Shown here piece after piece: positions 7,581 to 16,783 of a stretch of DNA of 64,000 nt (position 1 is the stretch's first letter; each line of letters starts with the position of its first letter). The DNA is taken from NCBI GenBank assembly GCA_025384855.1, contig JALAHT010000001.1, positions 186,001-250,000 of the forward strand. The letters are read 5' to 3'. Below the pieces are notes generated by a model that saw nothing but the letters and a program-made list of their open reading frames with translations, searched no databases and was not told the DNA's origin. This DNA comes from Luteirhabdus salina (lineage in GTDB: Bacteria > Bacteroidota > Bacteroidia > Flavobacteriales > Flavobacteriaceae). The translations under genes and the position numbers were made by a program.

Positions 7581-8138
7581 TCAACGAATAGCTACAAGTA
7601 TGCGTTTTGTTGCCACATACCCTCCGTAGGCCATTACTACGCCAACCATAGCTCCTACCACAATATCACTAGGATAATGGACCCCGACGAAAATACGACT
7701 AGCTACAAATAATAACGGCCAAAGATATGCTAGGTAAATCCATTTGGTATAGTGGCGAATGACCAACACCATAAACGTCGTTACCGAAAAACTGGAGCTA
7801 GCATGACCAGAGAAAAAACTATAGTTTGAGGGTCGCTGTAAAATTCGGATAAGTTCCGACAATGCTTCAACATTATTAGGGCGTAAACGTTCAATACTCT
7901 CCTTCACGGTGTTGGTAAGAAGCATGGTAAACCCAACAGTTACTAGCAGCATCAATAATACTATTCCCCCTTTTTTTGCTCGATAATAAAAGAATATCAA
8001 ACCGATGAATATGATAAATAAGGGAGTCCATGTTTCCCCTTGGGTTATAGTAATCCAAAACACATCATAGCGTTCGATGCCTAAGTTATTCAAGAAAATA
8101 AAAAGCTCTTGATCCCAATGTTTTAGGAGCTCAAGCAT
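7581..8138 (-). CDS. PAP2-family membrane phosphatase
   Basis: This 185-residue polytopic membrane protein has the three PAP2 phosphatase motifs in order: KESIERLRPNN, FFSGHASSSF and SRIFVGVHYPSD. About five hydrophobic segments surround them. The family removes phosphate from lipid pyrophosphates or phosphatidic acid at the cytoplasmic membrane; undecaprenyl pyrophosphate recycling is one possibility, but the substrate is not determinable. The start codon overlaps the tatA stop by one base, so the two genes are translationally coupled. Confidence 0.88.
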   Translation of the reverse strand: MLELLKHWDQELFIFLNNLGIERYDVFWITITQGETWTPLFIIFIGLIFFYYRAKKGGIVLLMLLVTVGFTMLLTNTVKESIERLRPNNVEALSELIRILQRPSNYSFFSGHASSSFSVTTFMVLVIRHYTKWIYLAYLWPLLFVASRIFVGVHYPSDIVVGAMVGVVMAYGGYVATKRILVAIR

Positions 8139-8425
8139 TAGAATTTACGCTTAATGGGACCTGTAATTTCTTCTACATCATCTTTTACCTGATCGATTTC
8201 CTTACGCACATCCTTGGTTATATCGACATCAATTCCTTGCTTTTCGGCACTTTTGGTTATCTCCGATTTGATATCATTGGTAGCATCCTTGATCTGTCGC
8301 ATTCCCTTTCCCAAACCGCGAGCGATTTCAGGCACCTTATCGGCACCAAATACTAGCAGAACAATGAAGAGAATAAAGACAATTTCAGCCCCGCTAATGA
8401 ATAGAAAAATTACTTGCGAAATCAT
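8138..8425 (-). CDS. tatA: twin-arginine translocase subunit TatA/TatB family
   Basis: This 95-residue protein has one N-terminal membrane segment, a short Phe-Gly hinge (LVFGADKVPEIARGLGKG), and an amphipathic helix followed by a charged tail, as in TatA/E. It forms the pore-like oligomer of the Tat pathway for folded proteins in the inner membrane. Length favours TatA over TatB, although the two are hard to separate in Bacteroidota. The -7 motif TATATTTG ends only 4 nt before the ATG, so the mRNA is probably leaderless. It is cotranscribed with the PAP2 gene. Confidence 0.85.
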   Translation of the reverse strand: MISQVIFLFISGAEIVFILFIVLLVFGADKVPEIARGLGKGMRQIKDATNDIKSEITKSAEKQGIDVDITKDVRKEIDQVKDDVEEITGPIKRKF

Positions 8426-8429
8426 GCTG

Positions 8430-8437
8430 CAAATATA
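8430..8437 (-). promoter_or_regulatory. -7 promoter element four bases before tatA
   Basis: The minus strand reads TATATTTG, a perfect TAnnTTTG match, then GCAG complement and the ATG at 8425. Transcription from it would begin at or next to the start codon. The amidinotransferase gene starting at 34166 has the same octamer at the same distance. Confidence 0.6.
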
Positions 8438-8487
8438 CGCAATTGAATACTGTTGGCGATAGCGTCATACAGACGATTTATAACAAA

Positions 8488-8518
8488 AAATCCCCGCCAA
8501 TCGAATTGGCAGGGATTT
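8488..8518 (-). terminator. intrinsic terminator of the M1 peptidase gene
   Basis: On the minus strand a 14-bp stem with one mismatch (AAATCCCTGCCAAT against ATTGGCGGGGATTT) and a 3-nt loop is followed by a run of T. It begins 21 nt after the stop codon of the M1 peptidase. Confidence 0.85.
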
Positions 8519-8539
8519 CGTTCCGTTTCAGTAATGCGA

Positions 8540-10864
8540 TTAGTCTTGGTCGTTTCGTTGCTTAAACGATTCGAACTCGCCTAACTTCTTACGCTGTGGC
8601 CATGTGTTATTTTCGGTGTCGATATCGGCTGTTTCTTCTTCTGGATCGACAACGATCTTTGTGATTTCCTTTTCAGTAGCCATCAACTTACTTACCTCAG
8701 CATCATTTTTTCTCCAAATCTGCGCTGGGTACGTGATGGTTTCAGTACTTCCATCTGCATAGTGATATTCAGCAATAATCGGCATTGGAATTCCACCTGG
8801 CTTTTCAAAGGTGATTTCGTAGAAGTACTTAGGCTTCTTCAATCGCGCACGCTCTTCAGCTGAATAATTATCCATGATAAATTCCTGAAGGGTACTAACA
8901 TCATCTAAGGATGCGTTCTTCATGCTCTCGTCGAAGTCTTCACTACCTTCTTCAACCAAATACACCAACGGAGGAAGGTCGCTTTCACTCATGCCACGAG
9001 ATTCCATCATCTGACGAACTTGGGCGTTCATCTTTGAAGTTACATAGAACTTTTTCACATCCTTCACACCGATATCGGTAAATTCTGTAGTGTAGAACCA
9101 TGCTCTCCAGAACCAGTCTAAGTCGACTGCTGATGCATCTTCCATAGAACGGAAGAAATCCTCTGGCGTTGGGTGCTTGAACATCCAACGATTCGAGTAT
9201 ACCTTAAATGCATAATCGAAAAGTTCGCGACCCATAACGGTTTCACGAAGTATGTTTAATCCAGTCGCCGGCTTTCCATAGGCATTCGCTCCGAAGTTAT
9301 AGGTATTTAGTCCTTTTGTCATAATCGGCGCCATCTGATCTTGATCGGCCGACATGTAGTTCACAATGTTTTTAGCCGGTCCACGACGGGAAGGATATTT
9401 TTGGTTTGGTGCAATAGCATCTGGATATTTTTCACCAAAATCCTGCTCGGCTACATACTGTACGAAGGTATTCAATCCTTCGTCCATCCACGTCCACTGT
9501 CGCTCATCGCTATTCACGATCATCGGGAAATAGTTATGTCCCACTTCGTGAATAATTACGGAAATCATTCCGTATTTCGTACGCTCGCTATAGTTTCCAT
9601 CCTCGTCGGGACGGCCATAGTTCCAACAGATCATTGGATATTCCATTCCTTGATTCTTCGCATGCACTGAAATTGCCTTAGGATAAGGATAATCGAAAGT
9701 CATACGAGAATACGACTCCAAGGTACTGGCAACCGCTCTTGTGGAATATTCCTCCCACAATGGATTCCCTTCTGGTGGATAAAGTGAAACCGCCATCACG
9801 GTAGAACCGTTATTCTGCTTCACCGCCATCATATCCCAGATAAACTTACGCGAGGTTGCAAACGCATAGTCACGTACATTTTCTGCCTTGAATTTCCATG
9901 TTTTCTTACTAGTAGCAAATCCTTTAGAAGCCGCTTCTGCTTCTTCTTGGGAAACAATAATTACAGGCTTATCGTAGTTTTTCTTCGCCATATCGTAACG
10001 GCGCATCATTTCCTTTGAGAAAACCTCTTTTCTATTCTGAAGGCTTCCAGTAGCATCCAATACGTGATCGGATGGAACCGTAATGTTCACTTCAAAATCG
10101 CCAAAAGGAAGTGCGAACTCATCGCGACCCCAGAACTGACTGTTCTGCCATCCCTCAACATCATTATACACAGCCATACGCGGGTAGAACTGTGCGATGA
10201 CATACGATCGGTTTCCGTCTGCAAATTCTTCATATCCACTACGTGCACGATTTACCGTATGGTCTGGAATATTGTACCACCATTTGATAGAAAAGGTGAA
10301 ATCGTCGCCAGGCTCCATATCCTCTGGTAACTCGACACGCATCATCGTACGATTAATAGTATGCGGGAGTGGCTTTCCGTCTTCATCTCTAACATAATCG
10401 ATCTTAAAACCACCATCAAAACCTTCGGTCATTCTATTGGAAACAAAGCTTGCCGCCAATTCGGCTGGAGCTGCTCCGTCTGGTTCAATAAGAGGCGACT
10501 TGGAATCGCGAGCGCGTACGTTTTGGTCTAGTTGTACCCAAAGGTATTCCAGTACATCTGGTGAGTTATTATAGTAGGTTATGGTTTCGGTACCATACAA
10601 GCGCTTTTCCTCATCGTTCAATTCGATATCCATTTCATAATCGGCCTGCTGCTGATAATAATTTGGTCCCGGCGCGCCGCTCGCACTTCTGTATTGGTTA
10701 GGAGTAGAAAACTCCTCATACAGTTGCTTAAAACGGTTATTATTATAATGTCCTTGTTTTCGAGCTTCTTCCGTTGCTTCGGAATTGTCCTCTTGATCCT
10801 GCGCTTGCATTATTCCTGTTGAAAGGAACAGGCTAGCGACAAAAAGATACTTCAGTATTTTCAT
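8540..10864 (-). CDS. secreted M1-family metallopeptidase
   Basis: The 774-residue precursor has a cleavable signal peptide (to about MQAQ, residue 22). The gluzincin zinc motif HEVGHNYF, followed about 20 residues later by WMDEGLNTF, provides the two His ligands and the Glu ligand of the M1 aminopeptidase family. The N-terminal part is the usual beta-rich domain. The GAMEN-type substrate motif appears only as GMEYPM. It should act in the periplasm or at the surface on peptides or proteins. It stands upstream of nothing on its strand except its terminator and follows the DUF6702 gene by 62 nt. Confidence 0.9.
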   Translation of the reverse strand: MKILKYLFVASLFLSTGIMQAQDQEDNSEATEEARKQGHYNNNRFKQLYEEFSTPNQYRSASGAPGPNYYQQQADYEMDIELNDEEKRLYGTETITYYNNSPDVLEYLWVQLDQNVRARDSKSPLIEPDGAAPAELAASFVSNRMTEGFDGGFKIDYVRDEDGKPLPHTINRTMMRVELPEDMEPGDDFTFSIKWWYNIPDHTVNRARSGYEEFADGNRSYVIAQFYPRMAVYNDVEGWQNSQFWGRDEFALPFGDFEVNITVPSDHVLDATGSLQNRKEVFSKEMMRRYDMAKKNYDKPVIIVSQEEAEAASKGFATSKKTWKFKAENVRDYAFATSRKFIWDMMAVKQNNGSTVMAVSLYPPEGNPLWEEYSTRAVASTLESYSRMTFDYPYPKAISVHAKNQGMEYPMICWNYGRPDEDGNYSERTKYGMISVIIHEVGHNYFPMIVNSDERQWTWMDEGLNTFVQYVAEQDFGEKYPDAIAPNQKYPSRRGPAKNIVNYMSADQDQMAPIMTKGLNTYNFGANAYGKPATGLNILRETVMGRELFDYAFKVYSNRWMFKHPTPEDFFRSMEDASAVDLDWFWRAWFYTTEFTDIGVKDVKKFYVTSKMNAQVRQMMESRGMSESDLPPLVYLVEEGSEDFDESMKNASLDDVSTLQEFIMDNYSAEERARLKKPKYFYEITFEKPGGIPMPIIAEYHYADGSTETITYPAQIWRKNDAEVSKLMATEKEITKIVVDPEEETADIDTENNTWPQRKKLGEFESFKQRNDQD

Positions 10865-10926
10865 AATGTCTGCGATAATTTTTAGGCGGTTAAAAATAGG
10901 TTTTATGATACGGTTTGAAATGTGAA

Positions 10927-11442
10927 TTACTTGAAGTTTAACATTTCTTTAGGTTTTGATTTTTCAAGAATAAAACTTCGGTTGGTTTGTGGTGTTTTTA
11001 AGTGAATGATATTTTGTTGATCATCGAACATATCGAAGAGCACCTCATTTTCAATTTCTAACGATTTCAATGTTGAAACATCCTTAATTTCAAGATAGGC
11101 ACTCATAATGTCGATATCATATTCTCGACCTAAATACTCGGGTTCGATTTTTTTTCCATTCACCTTAAAATGAAGCTTTTTTAGGATGTAGGATCTTGCC
11201 AAATCGGCATAGGCTTCAGTTTCCTTGGTCGTTGCCAACGAAATATCCGAGTTTTGATATCGCTTTCGCAATACATTTTCCAAATCGTCGATAAATATTT
11301 TAGTGATAATTTGAAGTGATTCCTTCTTTTTCGCATACTCTACAATAGTAGTACTTACATAAAATTTATGCGCAATTCCGGCTCCTGAAAACATCGGAAT
11401 ACAACATACGAGTACTAAGATTTTTAAAAACTTCATAGCCAT
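10927..11442 (-). CDS. DUF6702-family exported protein
   Basis: The 171-residue protein has an N-terminal signal peptide ending near SGAGIAHK. It matches what I recall of the DUF6702 family: HKFYVSTT at the start, FIDDLE, a Lys-rich middle, and a C-terminal PKEMLNF. Function is unknown. The gene lies just upstream of the M1 peptidase and downstream of the two regulatory-domain paralogs, all on the minus strand. A joint role in the envelope is an inference from this order. Confidence 0.7.
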   Translation of the reverse strand: MAMKFLKILVLVCCIPMFSGAGIAHKFYVSTTIVEYAKKKESLQIITKIFIDDLENVLRKRYQNSDISLATTKETEAYADLARSYILKKLHFKVNGKKIEPEYLGREYDIDIMSAYLEIKDVSTLKSLEIENEVLFDMFDDQQNIIHLKTPQTNRSFILEKSKPKEMLNFK

Positions 11443-11499
11443 TACCTGTTCATTAGATGTTGAGGCAACCTAAATGTTACAACATTCATTCCTTTTTTC

Positions 11500-12285
11500 T
11501 TATTCTTCGGAAGAAAACCGCTCTTTGTAAACAGGTGCCTTGGCTTCAAAAATAGCGATTACATTGGCGAAATCCTCTTTAATAAAAGCATTCTTCATAT
11601 CGCTCGTTTCTAGACAAAACAATAAGAAGTCGTAGGTACGGTGTTCTGGTATCTGAAAGGCTTCACTAAAAAAATCGGAGGAATACAAAACTAGCAACGC
11701 TGCTACATTTTCGTTCTGTTTTTGCCACTCGCGTCGTTTTTTCAACTTTTTATAATAGCCACTGATATATTTGTACAATCCTTCGACGTCTACCGATACA
11801 GGCGTAATAACCTGACCAACAAGATTTGGAATTTTTTCTTCGTGTTCACCCTTGAACCCTGGAATACCAACATCATCAAAATTTAACTGCTTCTCTGTTT
11901 TGATATTTTTCAGGTCCGACGACAGATTTCCCGTTAACTTCGGGCCAAGGTATACTTCATCCAATTCGTTTATAGCCTCTTTCAAATAGACAATCAAAGG
12001 CTGTTCATTCAATACTTTTTGTGTAATGACAACTTTTTTCACTTCATATTGAACGGACGAAAGCATGAGGGTATCATTTGCCTTCGCAGCTATTACAAAC
12101 GCCCCGTTTTGATTGGTAATAGTGTTATAACGGGAATTGAGGTTCATAACATGAATGCTTTCCACGTCACTTACATCTCTTACTTCACCCCTTAATTCTT
12201 GTCGCTGTTGCCCGTGTGAGGATATACTGAACAAAGCGATGAGCAAAAAGAGTAGGTTAGTCGGTTTTGAGATACACCGCTGCAT
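11500..12285 (-). CDS. exported carboxypeptidase-like regulatory domain protein (paralog 2)
   Basis: I place the start at the Met beginning MQRCISKPTNLLFLL, which gives a clean signal peptide and 261 residues. The open frame continues upstream, but that part lies inside the previous gene and has no homology. After the signal, an about 85-residue beta-sandwich of the CarboxypepD_reg-like type (EVRDVSDVESIHVMNLN, then ...NGAFVIAAKAND) is followed by an LDEVYLGP-LTGNL segment and a helical C-terminal domain. It overlaps the 3' end of its paralog by 29 nt. Its partner and function are unknown. Confidence 0.7.
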   Translation of the reverse strand: MQRCISKPTNLLFLLIALFSISSHGQQRQELRGEVRDVSDVESIHVMNLNSRYNTITNQNGAFVIAAKANDTLMLSSVQYEVKKVVITQKVLNEQPLIVYLKEAINELDEVYLGPKLTGNLSSDLKNIKTEKQLNFDDVGIPGFKGEHEEKIPNLVGQVITPVSVDVEGLYKYISGYYKKLKKRREWQKQNENVAALLVLYSSDFFSEAFQIPEHRTYDFLLFCLETSDMKNAFIKEDFANVIAIFEAKAPVYKERFSSEE

Positions 12286-13078
12286 ACGCTTCGCTTTGCT
12301 CCAACATGAATTCGAACAACAACAATGCATTTTCATCGGTAAGCCATTCACTTTTAAGTCCATTATCGATAGTGTAATAGAGGAAATGCTTTGCCTTCTC
12401 TTTTGGTATTCCAAAGGTAGTCCACAAAAACGAATCTGAATAATGATTCTGTAAGGCCTCAAAGAGGTCGCTTCTGCTTTTCAACTTTTCAGCTTTCCCC
12501 TTTCTTTTTTTCCGTTTTGGAAAAATTAATTCGGCCACTTTCACAAAATCCAGCGAAGCGACGGGCATTTTATTCAATCCAAGGGCATCCTCTGCGGCAT
12601 TTCCCTGAATTTTCGATAGGCGATCTGGCGCAAATTCGTAATCGTTCATTATTGCTTCATACGATAAATCCCAATTGGGCACAAAAACATAGGTGTCGAT
12701 ATTCTCAGCGTCAATTTTTAAGTTTCCGGTAAGGGAATGCGGCCGAATAACCACCTCCTCCAATTCATTTATGGCCGGATTCAGGTAAATCTTCAAATTG
12801 TTTTTCAACATCGTTTCTTCGTCAACTATTACAGTGAAGGCCTGATATTGCAATGCCGTTACCACAATATGGTCGTTACGTCCCATCAGTAATTCGAAAG
12901 CTCCAGAAGCGTCGGTCACCGTTCCTTTATTGATGGATTTATTAAAGATATGAACCCCTTCTACATCATCCCCCACTGGGGCAGTGACAACCCCAGAAAC
13001 AATAGTCCTTTCGGAAGTTTGCGCATGAAAAGTAGCGATACAGAATAAGGTAAGGAGTAAAGGGTAAAACTTTCCCAT
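12257..13078 (-). CDS. exported carboxypeptidase-like regulatory domain protein (paralog 1)
   Basis: The 273-residue protein has a signal peptide (FCIATFHAQ) and then a regulatory-like beta-sandwich (GVVTAPVGDDVEGVHIFN ... DASGAFELLM). The link LEEVVIRPHSLTGNLKID and a helical C-terminal domain follow. It shares the same domain plan with the next gene downstream, including the LTGNL motif and the closing helices, so the two are tandem paralogs. This kind of domain also starts many TonB receptors, but no plug or barrel is present here. Function is unknown; location is probably periplasmic. Confidence 0.78.
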   Translation of the reverse strand: MGKFYPLLLTLFCIATFHAQTSERTIVSGVVTAPVGDDVEGVHIFNKSINKGTVTDASGAFELLMGRNDHIVVTALQYQAFTVIVDEETMLKNNLKIYLNPAINELEEVVIRPHSLTGNLKIDAENIDTYVFVPNWDLSYEAIMNDYEFAPDRLSKIQGNAAEDALGLNKMPVASLDFVKVAELIFPKRKKRKGKAEKLKSRSDLFEALQNHYSDSFLWTTFGIPKEKAKHFLYYTIDNGLKSEWLTDENALLLFEFMLEQSEAYAAVYLKTD

Positions 13079-13151
13079 CGATAGAATTTACATTTGAAAG
13101 ACGAGCGTTTGGCGGAAGCGTTTCTTATTTTTATGGTTTGAAGCGATTTTT

Positions 13152-13856
13152 ATGAAAAACCTATTGTTAGCAAGTACTTCTACCGTGCACGGAGGCGCTT
13201 ATCTTGACTACCTTTTATCAGAATTGGAAGCACTTTTTTCTGAAACCGATGACATCATCTTTATTCCTTATGCAAGACCTGGTGGCATTTCGCATGATCA
13301 ATATACTGAGAAGGCTCAAAATGCCTTTCAGAAAATTGGAAAATCTATACGTGGCTTACATACATTTGAAGATCCTGCAGCAGCCATCAAAAATGCCAAA
13401 GGTGTTTTTACGGGAGGCGGAAACACCTTCGTCTTGGTTAGTCAGTTGTACAACTTCAACATAATGCCTGCTTTACGGGAAGCAATTTTTGACGGCCTCC
13501 CCTACCTTGGCACCAGTGCCGGAAGTAATATTGCCGGTGTTACTATGCAAACGACCAACGATATGCCGATTATATACCCGCCTTCATTTAAAACCTTGGG
13601 CGCCATTCCATTCAATATTAACCCACATTATTTAGACCCCGACCCCGATAGCAAGCATATGGGGGAAACTCGCGAAACAAGAATTGGCGAATTTCATGCG
13701 TACAATACCTTACCCGTGGTCGGAATTCGTGAAGGAAGCTGGTTGCGAGTGCAAGATGATACTATAATGCTTGGTGGCGAACTTTCCGCTCGAATTTTTG
13801 AAAAGGATAAGGAAGCAGTAGAAAAAGCCTCGGGTTCTGAAATTCACTTCGACTAA
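13152..13856 (+). CDS. pepE: peptidase E (alpha-aspartyl dipeptidase)
   Basis: This 234-residue S51 peptidase has the nucleophile Ser122 in GTSAGSN, the FTGGGNTF strand at 86-93, and a late His in NINPHYLDPDPDSK. Family members cleave dipeptides with N-terminal aspartate in the cytosol; no signal peptide is present. It is the first gene of a plus-strand run with the M15 and M48 peptidases and an amidohydrolase, with short gaps of 13-27 nt, so it is probably part of one operon. Confidence 0.9.
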   Translation: MKNLLLASTSTVHGGAYLDYLLSELEALFSETDDIIFIPYARPGGISHDQYTEKAQNAFQKIGKSIRGLHTFEDPAAAIKNAKGVFTGGGNTFVLVSQLYNFNIMPALREAIFDGLPYLGTSAGSNIAGVTMQTTNDMPIIYPPSFKTLGAIPFNINPHYLDPDPDSKHMGETRETRIGEFHAYNTLPVVGIREGSWLRVQDDTIMLGGELSARIFEKDKEAVEKASGSEIHFD

Positions 13857-13869
13857 AAACGTATTTGCT

Positions 13870-14610
13870 ATGAATCGAAATCATTTTTTTAAAATCACCG
13901 CTTTGGGCGCCGTCGGTGTAAGTATGTTACCATCGTTGAGTTTTACTACCCTGCAATCATTTACAAAGGAACAGCTTACCGGAAGGGGAAATCCAGATTT
14001 AATTGGTGATACCTATCGATCGACCATGCATCGACAGACAAAAGAAGCCTTTCAGAAAATGAAATCGGCAGCCGCCACAGAAAATATCCAATTGGAAGTA
14101 GTTTCTGCATACCGTAGTTTCGACCGACAAAAACAGATTTTTGAAGGAAAGTATAAGCGCTTTACCAACCAAGGTCTCTCCCCTATGGAGGCTATTGATA
14201 AAATTGTAGAATATTCCACCATTCCCGGAACATCTCGTCACCATTGGGGTACCGACCTCGACCTCATCGATGGCAATGCACCACGGCCGGAAAACGTGTT
14301 ACAGGCAGAGCATTTTCACGGAAATGGTCCTTTTTGTAAGATGAAAGCTTGGATGGACGAACATGCAAACGAATTTGGTTTCTATGAAGTCTATACCGAT
14401 AACGGAAATCGAAAAGGTTTTGCCTACGAACCTTGGCATTTTAGTTTTGCGCCCGTTTCCATACCGATGCTAAAGGAGTATAAGAAATTGAATGTAAAGG
14501 AAATTCTTATGGAAGAATCGGTTTTAGGCGCTGAACATTTCACCGATACCTTTATTGAAAAATACCACAACGAGAATATTCTCGATATAAATCCCGAATT
14601 ACTTTCGTAA
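13870..14610 (+). CDS. M15-family D-alanyl-D-alanine carboxypeptidase
   Basis: The 246-residue protein has a hydrophobic N-terminus ending near residue 25. The VanY-type M15B zinc motifs are SAYRSFDRQ, GTSRHHWGTDLDL (first His and Asp ligands) and AYEPWHFSF (Glu and second His). It is predicted to trim peptidoglycan stem peptides in the periplasm. It follows pepE by 13 nt and precedes the M48 peptidase by 27 nt, which suggests an operon for peptide and cell-wall processing. Confidence 0.87.
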   Translation: MNRNHFFKITALGAVGVSMLPSLSFTTLQSFTKEQLTGRGNPDLIGDTYRSTMHRQTKEAFQKMKSAAATENIQLEVVSAYRSFDRQKQIFEGKYKRFTNQGLSPMEAIDKIVEYSTIPGTSRHHWGTDLDLIDGNAPRPENVLQAEHFHGNGPFCKMKAWMDEHANEFGFYEVYTDNGNRKGFAYEPWHFSFAPVSIPMLKEYKKLNVKEILMEESVLGAEHFTDTFIEKYHNENILDINPELLS

Positions 14611-14637
14611 CTTTAACAGGCTTAAATACCTGAACCC

Positions 14638-15405
14638 ATGAGACGAAGCAGCTGGAAAATCCGTATCCTTATCGGATTGGCCATTGTGGCCTTTGCTTTC
14701 TTCAAAAAATGCGCTAGCACTGAAGAGAACCCTTACACTGGAAAAGAACAGGCAATTGCCCTAACCACCGAGGAAGAAATTGCTATTGGACTTCAAAGTG
14801 CGCCACAGATGGCCGAACAATATGGCGGTATGCATCCAGACCGACAGTTGCAGGAATATGTAGATTTGGTAGGTGAAAAGTTGGTAACCAACACTATGGC
14901 GAGCAATACACCTTATCAATTCGATTTTCACTTATTAAGCGACAGTGAAACTGTAAACGCCTTTGCCCTTCCGGGCGGACAAATTTTTATTACCTATGCG
15001 CTCTATTCGAAATTGGAAAACGAAGACCAATTGGCAGGAGTGTTAGGACATGAAATAGGTCATGTGCTAGGGCGGCATTCCGCAGAGCGAATCGCTGAAA
15101 CAGAGTTTTGGCAAACTATTTCGCAAGGTGCTTCAGTTGGTGCAGATGCTGGAGGATTGGTTGCCGGAATCGGTCAGAATGTATTGTTGGGTAACGGTCG
15201 CGACGATGAATTGGAAAGCGACGACCTCGGTGTTCGCTTTATGATCAATGCTGGCTACGAACCTAGGGAAATGATTGACGTAATGGAAATACTGAAAGCT
15301 GCAGCTGGCCCCAATCGGGTACCCGAATTTAAAAGCACGCATCCCGATCCCGACAATCGAATCGAAAAAATTGAAGAAGCCATCGTAAAATACGGTGGGC
15401 AATAA
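14638..15405 (+). CDS. M48-family metallopeptidase
   Basis: The 255-residue protein has one N-terminal hydrophobic segment (residues 8-22) ending at KKCAS, which might be a weak lipobox or a membrane anchor. The zinc motif is HEIGH at 138-142, and ELESDDLG supplies the third ligand. This is the BepA/LoiP-like envelope branch of M48, which takes part in outer-membrane protein quality control in other bacteria. The role here is inferred from the family. The next gene follows after 17 nt. Confidence 0.87.
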   Translation: MRRSSWKIRILIGLAIVAFAFFKKCASTEENPYTGKEQAIALTTEEEIAIGLQSAPQMAEQYGGMHPDRQLQEYVDLVGEKLVTNTMASNTPYQFDFHLLSDSETVNAFALPGGQIFITYALYSKLENEDQLAGVLGHEIGHVLGRHSAERIAETEFWQTISQGASVGADAGGLVAGIGQNVLLGNGRDDELESDDLGVRFMINAGYEPREMIDVMEILKAAAGPNRVPEFKSTHPDPDNRIEKIEEAIVKYGGQ

Positions 15406-15422
15406 GAATAAATTATTCCATT

Positions 15423-16715
15423 ATGAAGAAATTAATCCTTCTGCTATTTATGTGTGTGTTTACACTACCATCCCATGCACAACAAACAACCATTATACAT
15501 GCTGGAGCATTGCTGGCGGTACCTGGTACGGAACCTTCAAAAGAGCAAAGTATTGTGATCCGTAACGGTAAAATCGTTGAGGTACGCTCAGGGTATATTG
15601 CTGCCACAGGTTCGAACAGCAATGCAACGATTATAGACTTAAAGGATTCCTTTGTAATGCCAGGCTTTATCGATATGCATACTCATATTACCGGAGAACG
15701 CGATCCCGCTGCAAATCCGCATGAATGGACCACCTTATACGACGAAGATGCAGCATATCGCGCCATCCCCTTTGCAGAAGCTACTCTGGATGCGGGCTTT
15801 ACAACAGTTCGTAATCTTGGTGGCGACCATAAATTAGTTACAGCCTTAAAACGGGCCATCGCCGAGGGCAATGTGAAAGGTCCAAGAATTATTGCCTCTT
15901 TAGGCGCTATTTCAGCGACGGGTGGTCATGGAGATTGGCATGGCTATCGACCAGAAATCATGAATGCTTTTGAGCAGAATGTTGGCATTTGCGACGGTAC
16001 TGATGATTGTCGACGAGCAGTCCGGGCACGTATCAAACAAGGTGCGGATGTTATTAAAATAACAGCCACGGGTGGTGTTCTTAGTAATACGGCGGCAGGA
16101 GTCGCCCAGCAATTAACCGACGAAGAATTGGAGTCGATTGTCGAAACAGCACACTCCCTTGGAAGGAAGGTAGCGGCTCATGCCCATGAAGCTGACGGTA
16201 TAAATGCGGCGCTCCGTGCTGGCGTGAATTCCATTGAACATGGTTCATACTTGGATGACGAATCGGTTCGCCTCTTCAAAGAAAATGATGCCTATTTAGT
16301 CCCAACCCTGTTGGCAGGGGTTTCGGTTTCTGAAGAACTGGAGGTGAACAATCAGATTCCGCCTGCTATCGCAGAAAAAATCCGACAGGTGGCACCCGTA
16401 GTAGAGGAATCCTTCAAAAGGGCTTTAGAGGGTGGTGTGAAGATTGCGTTTGGCACGGATAGCGGCGTTAGCAAGCATGGTACGAACGCTCGAGAGTTTG
16501 AAATAATGGTTCAGTATGGTATGGATGAAAATGAAGCCATCAAATCGGCAACTCTCGTTGCAGCAGAATTGTTGGGAATGGAGGATAGTCTAGGCACTAT
16601 TTCAAGTGGGAAGTTTGCAGATATTGTTGCAGTAAAAGAAAATCCTCTTCAGAATATTTCAGCGCTTACAAACATATCATTCGTAATGAAAGAAGGTGCT
16701 GTCTTCAAGAAGTAA
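15423..16715 (+). CDS. secreted amidohydrolase (prolidase/imidazolonepropionase-like)
   Basis: The 430-residue precursor has a signal peptide ending at PSHAQ. The amidohydrolase motifs are MHTHITGE (HxH), AHAHEADGI, IEHGSYLDD and AFGTDSGV, so both metal sites appear complete. Close relatives with a signal peptide are described as Xaa-Pro dipeptidase-like or aryl-dialkylphosphatase-related enzymes. The neighbouring peptidases favour a dipeptidase role, but the substrate is not determinable. It is the last gene of the run starting at pepE and is followed by a strong hairpin terminator. Confidence 0.85.
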   Translation: MKKLILLLFMCVFTLPSHAQQTTIIHAGALLAVPGTEPSKEQSIVIRNGKIVEVRSGYIAATGSNSNATIIDLKDSFVMPGFIDMHTHITGERDPAANPHEWTTLYDEDAAYRAIPFAEATLDAGFTTVRNLGGDHKLVTALKRAIAEGNVKGPRIIASLGAISATGGHGDWHGYRPEIMNAFEQNVGICDGTDDCRRAVRARIKQGADVIKITATGGVLSNTAAGVAQQLTDEELESIVETAHSLGRKVAAHAHEADGINAALRAGVNSIEHGSYLDDESVRLFKENDAYLVPTLLAGVSVSEELEVNNQIPPAIAEKIRQVAPVVEESFKRALEGGVKIAFGTDSGVSKHGTNAREFEIMVQYGMDENEAIKSATLVAAELLGMEDSLGTISSGKFADIVAVKENPLQNISALTNISFVMKEGAVFKK

Positions 16716-16733
16716 TAATAATTGATGATATAA

Positions 16734-16764
16734 AAAAATCCACTCTGAAAAGGAGTGGATTTTT
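16734..16764. terminator. bidirectional intrinsic terminator
   Basis: A perfect 12-bp stem (AAAAATCCACTC/GAGTGGATTTTT) with a 7-nt loop lies between the amidohydrolase and fasciclin genes, which converge. T-runs occur in both orientations, so it can serve both. Confidence 0.88.
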
Positions 16765-16783
16765 CGTTTTTATAAAACTTACT

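Noticed and set aside
12286-12462. Longer N-terminus for the second regulatory-domain protein
   Set aside because: These codons lie inside the upstream paralog in another frame, contain CCCSNSC-type runs, and would bury the signal peptide at residue 60.
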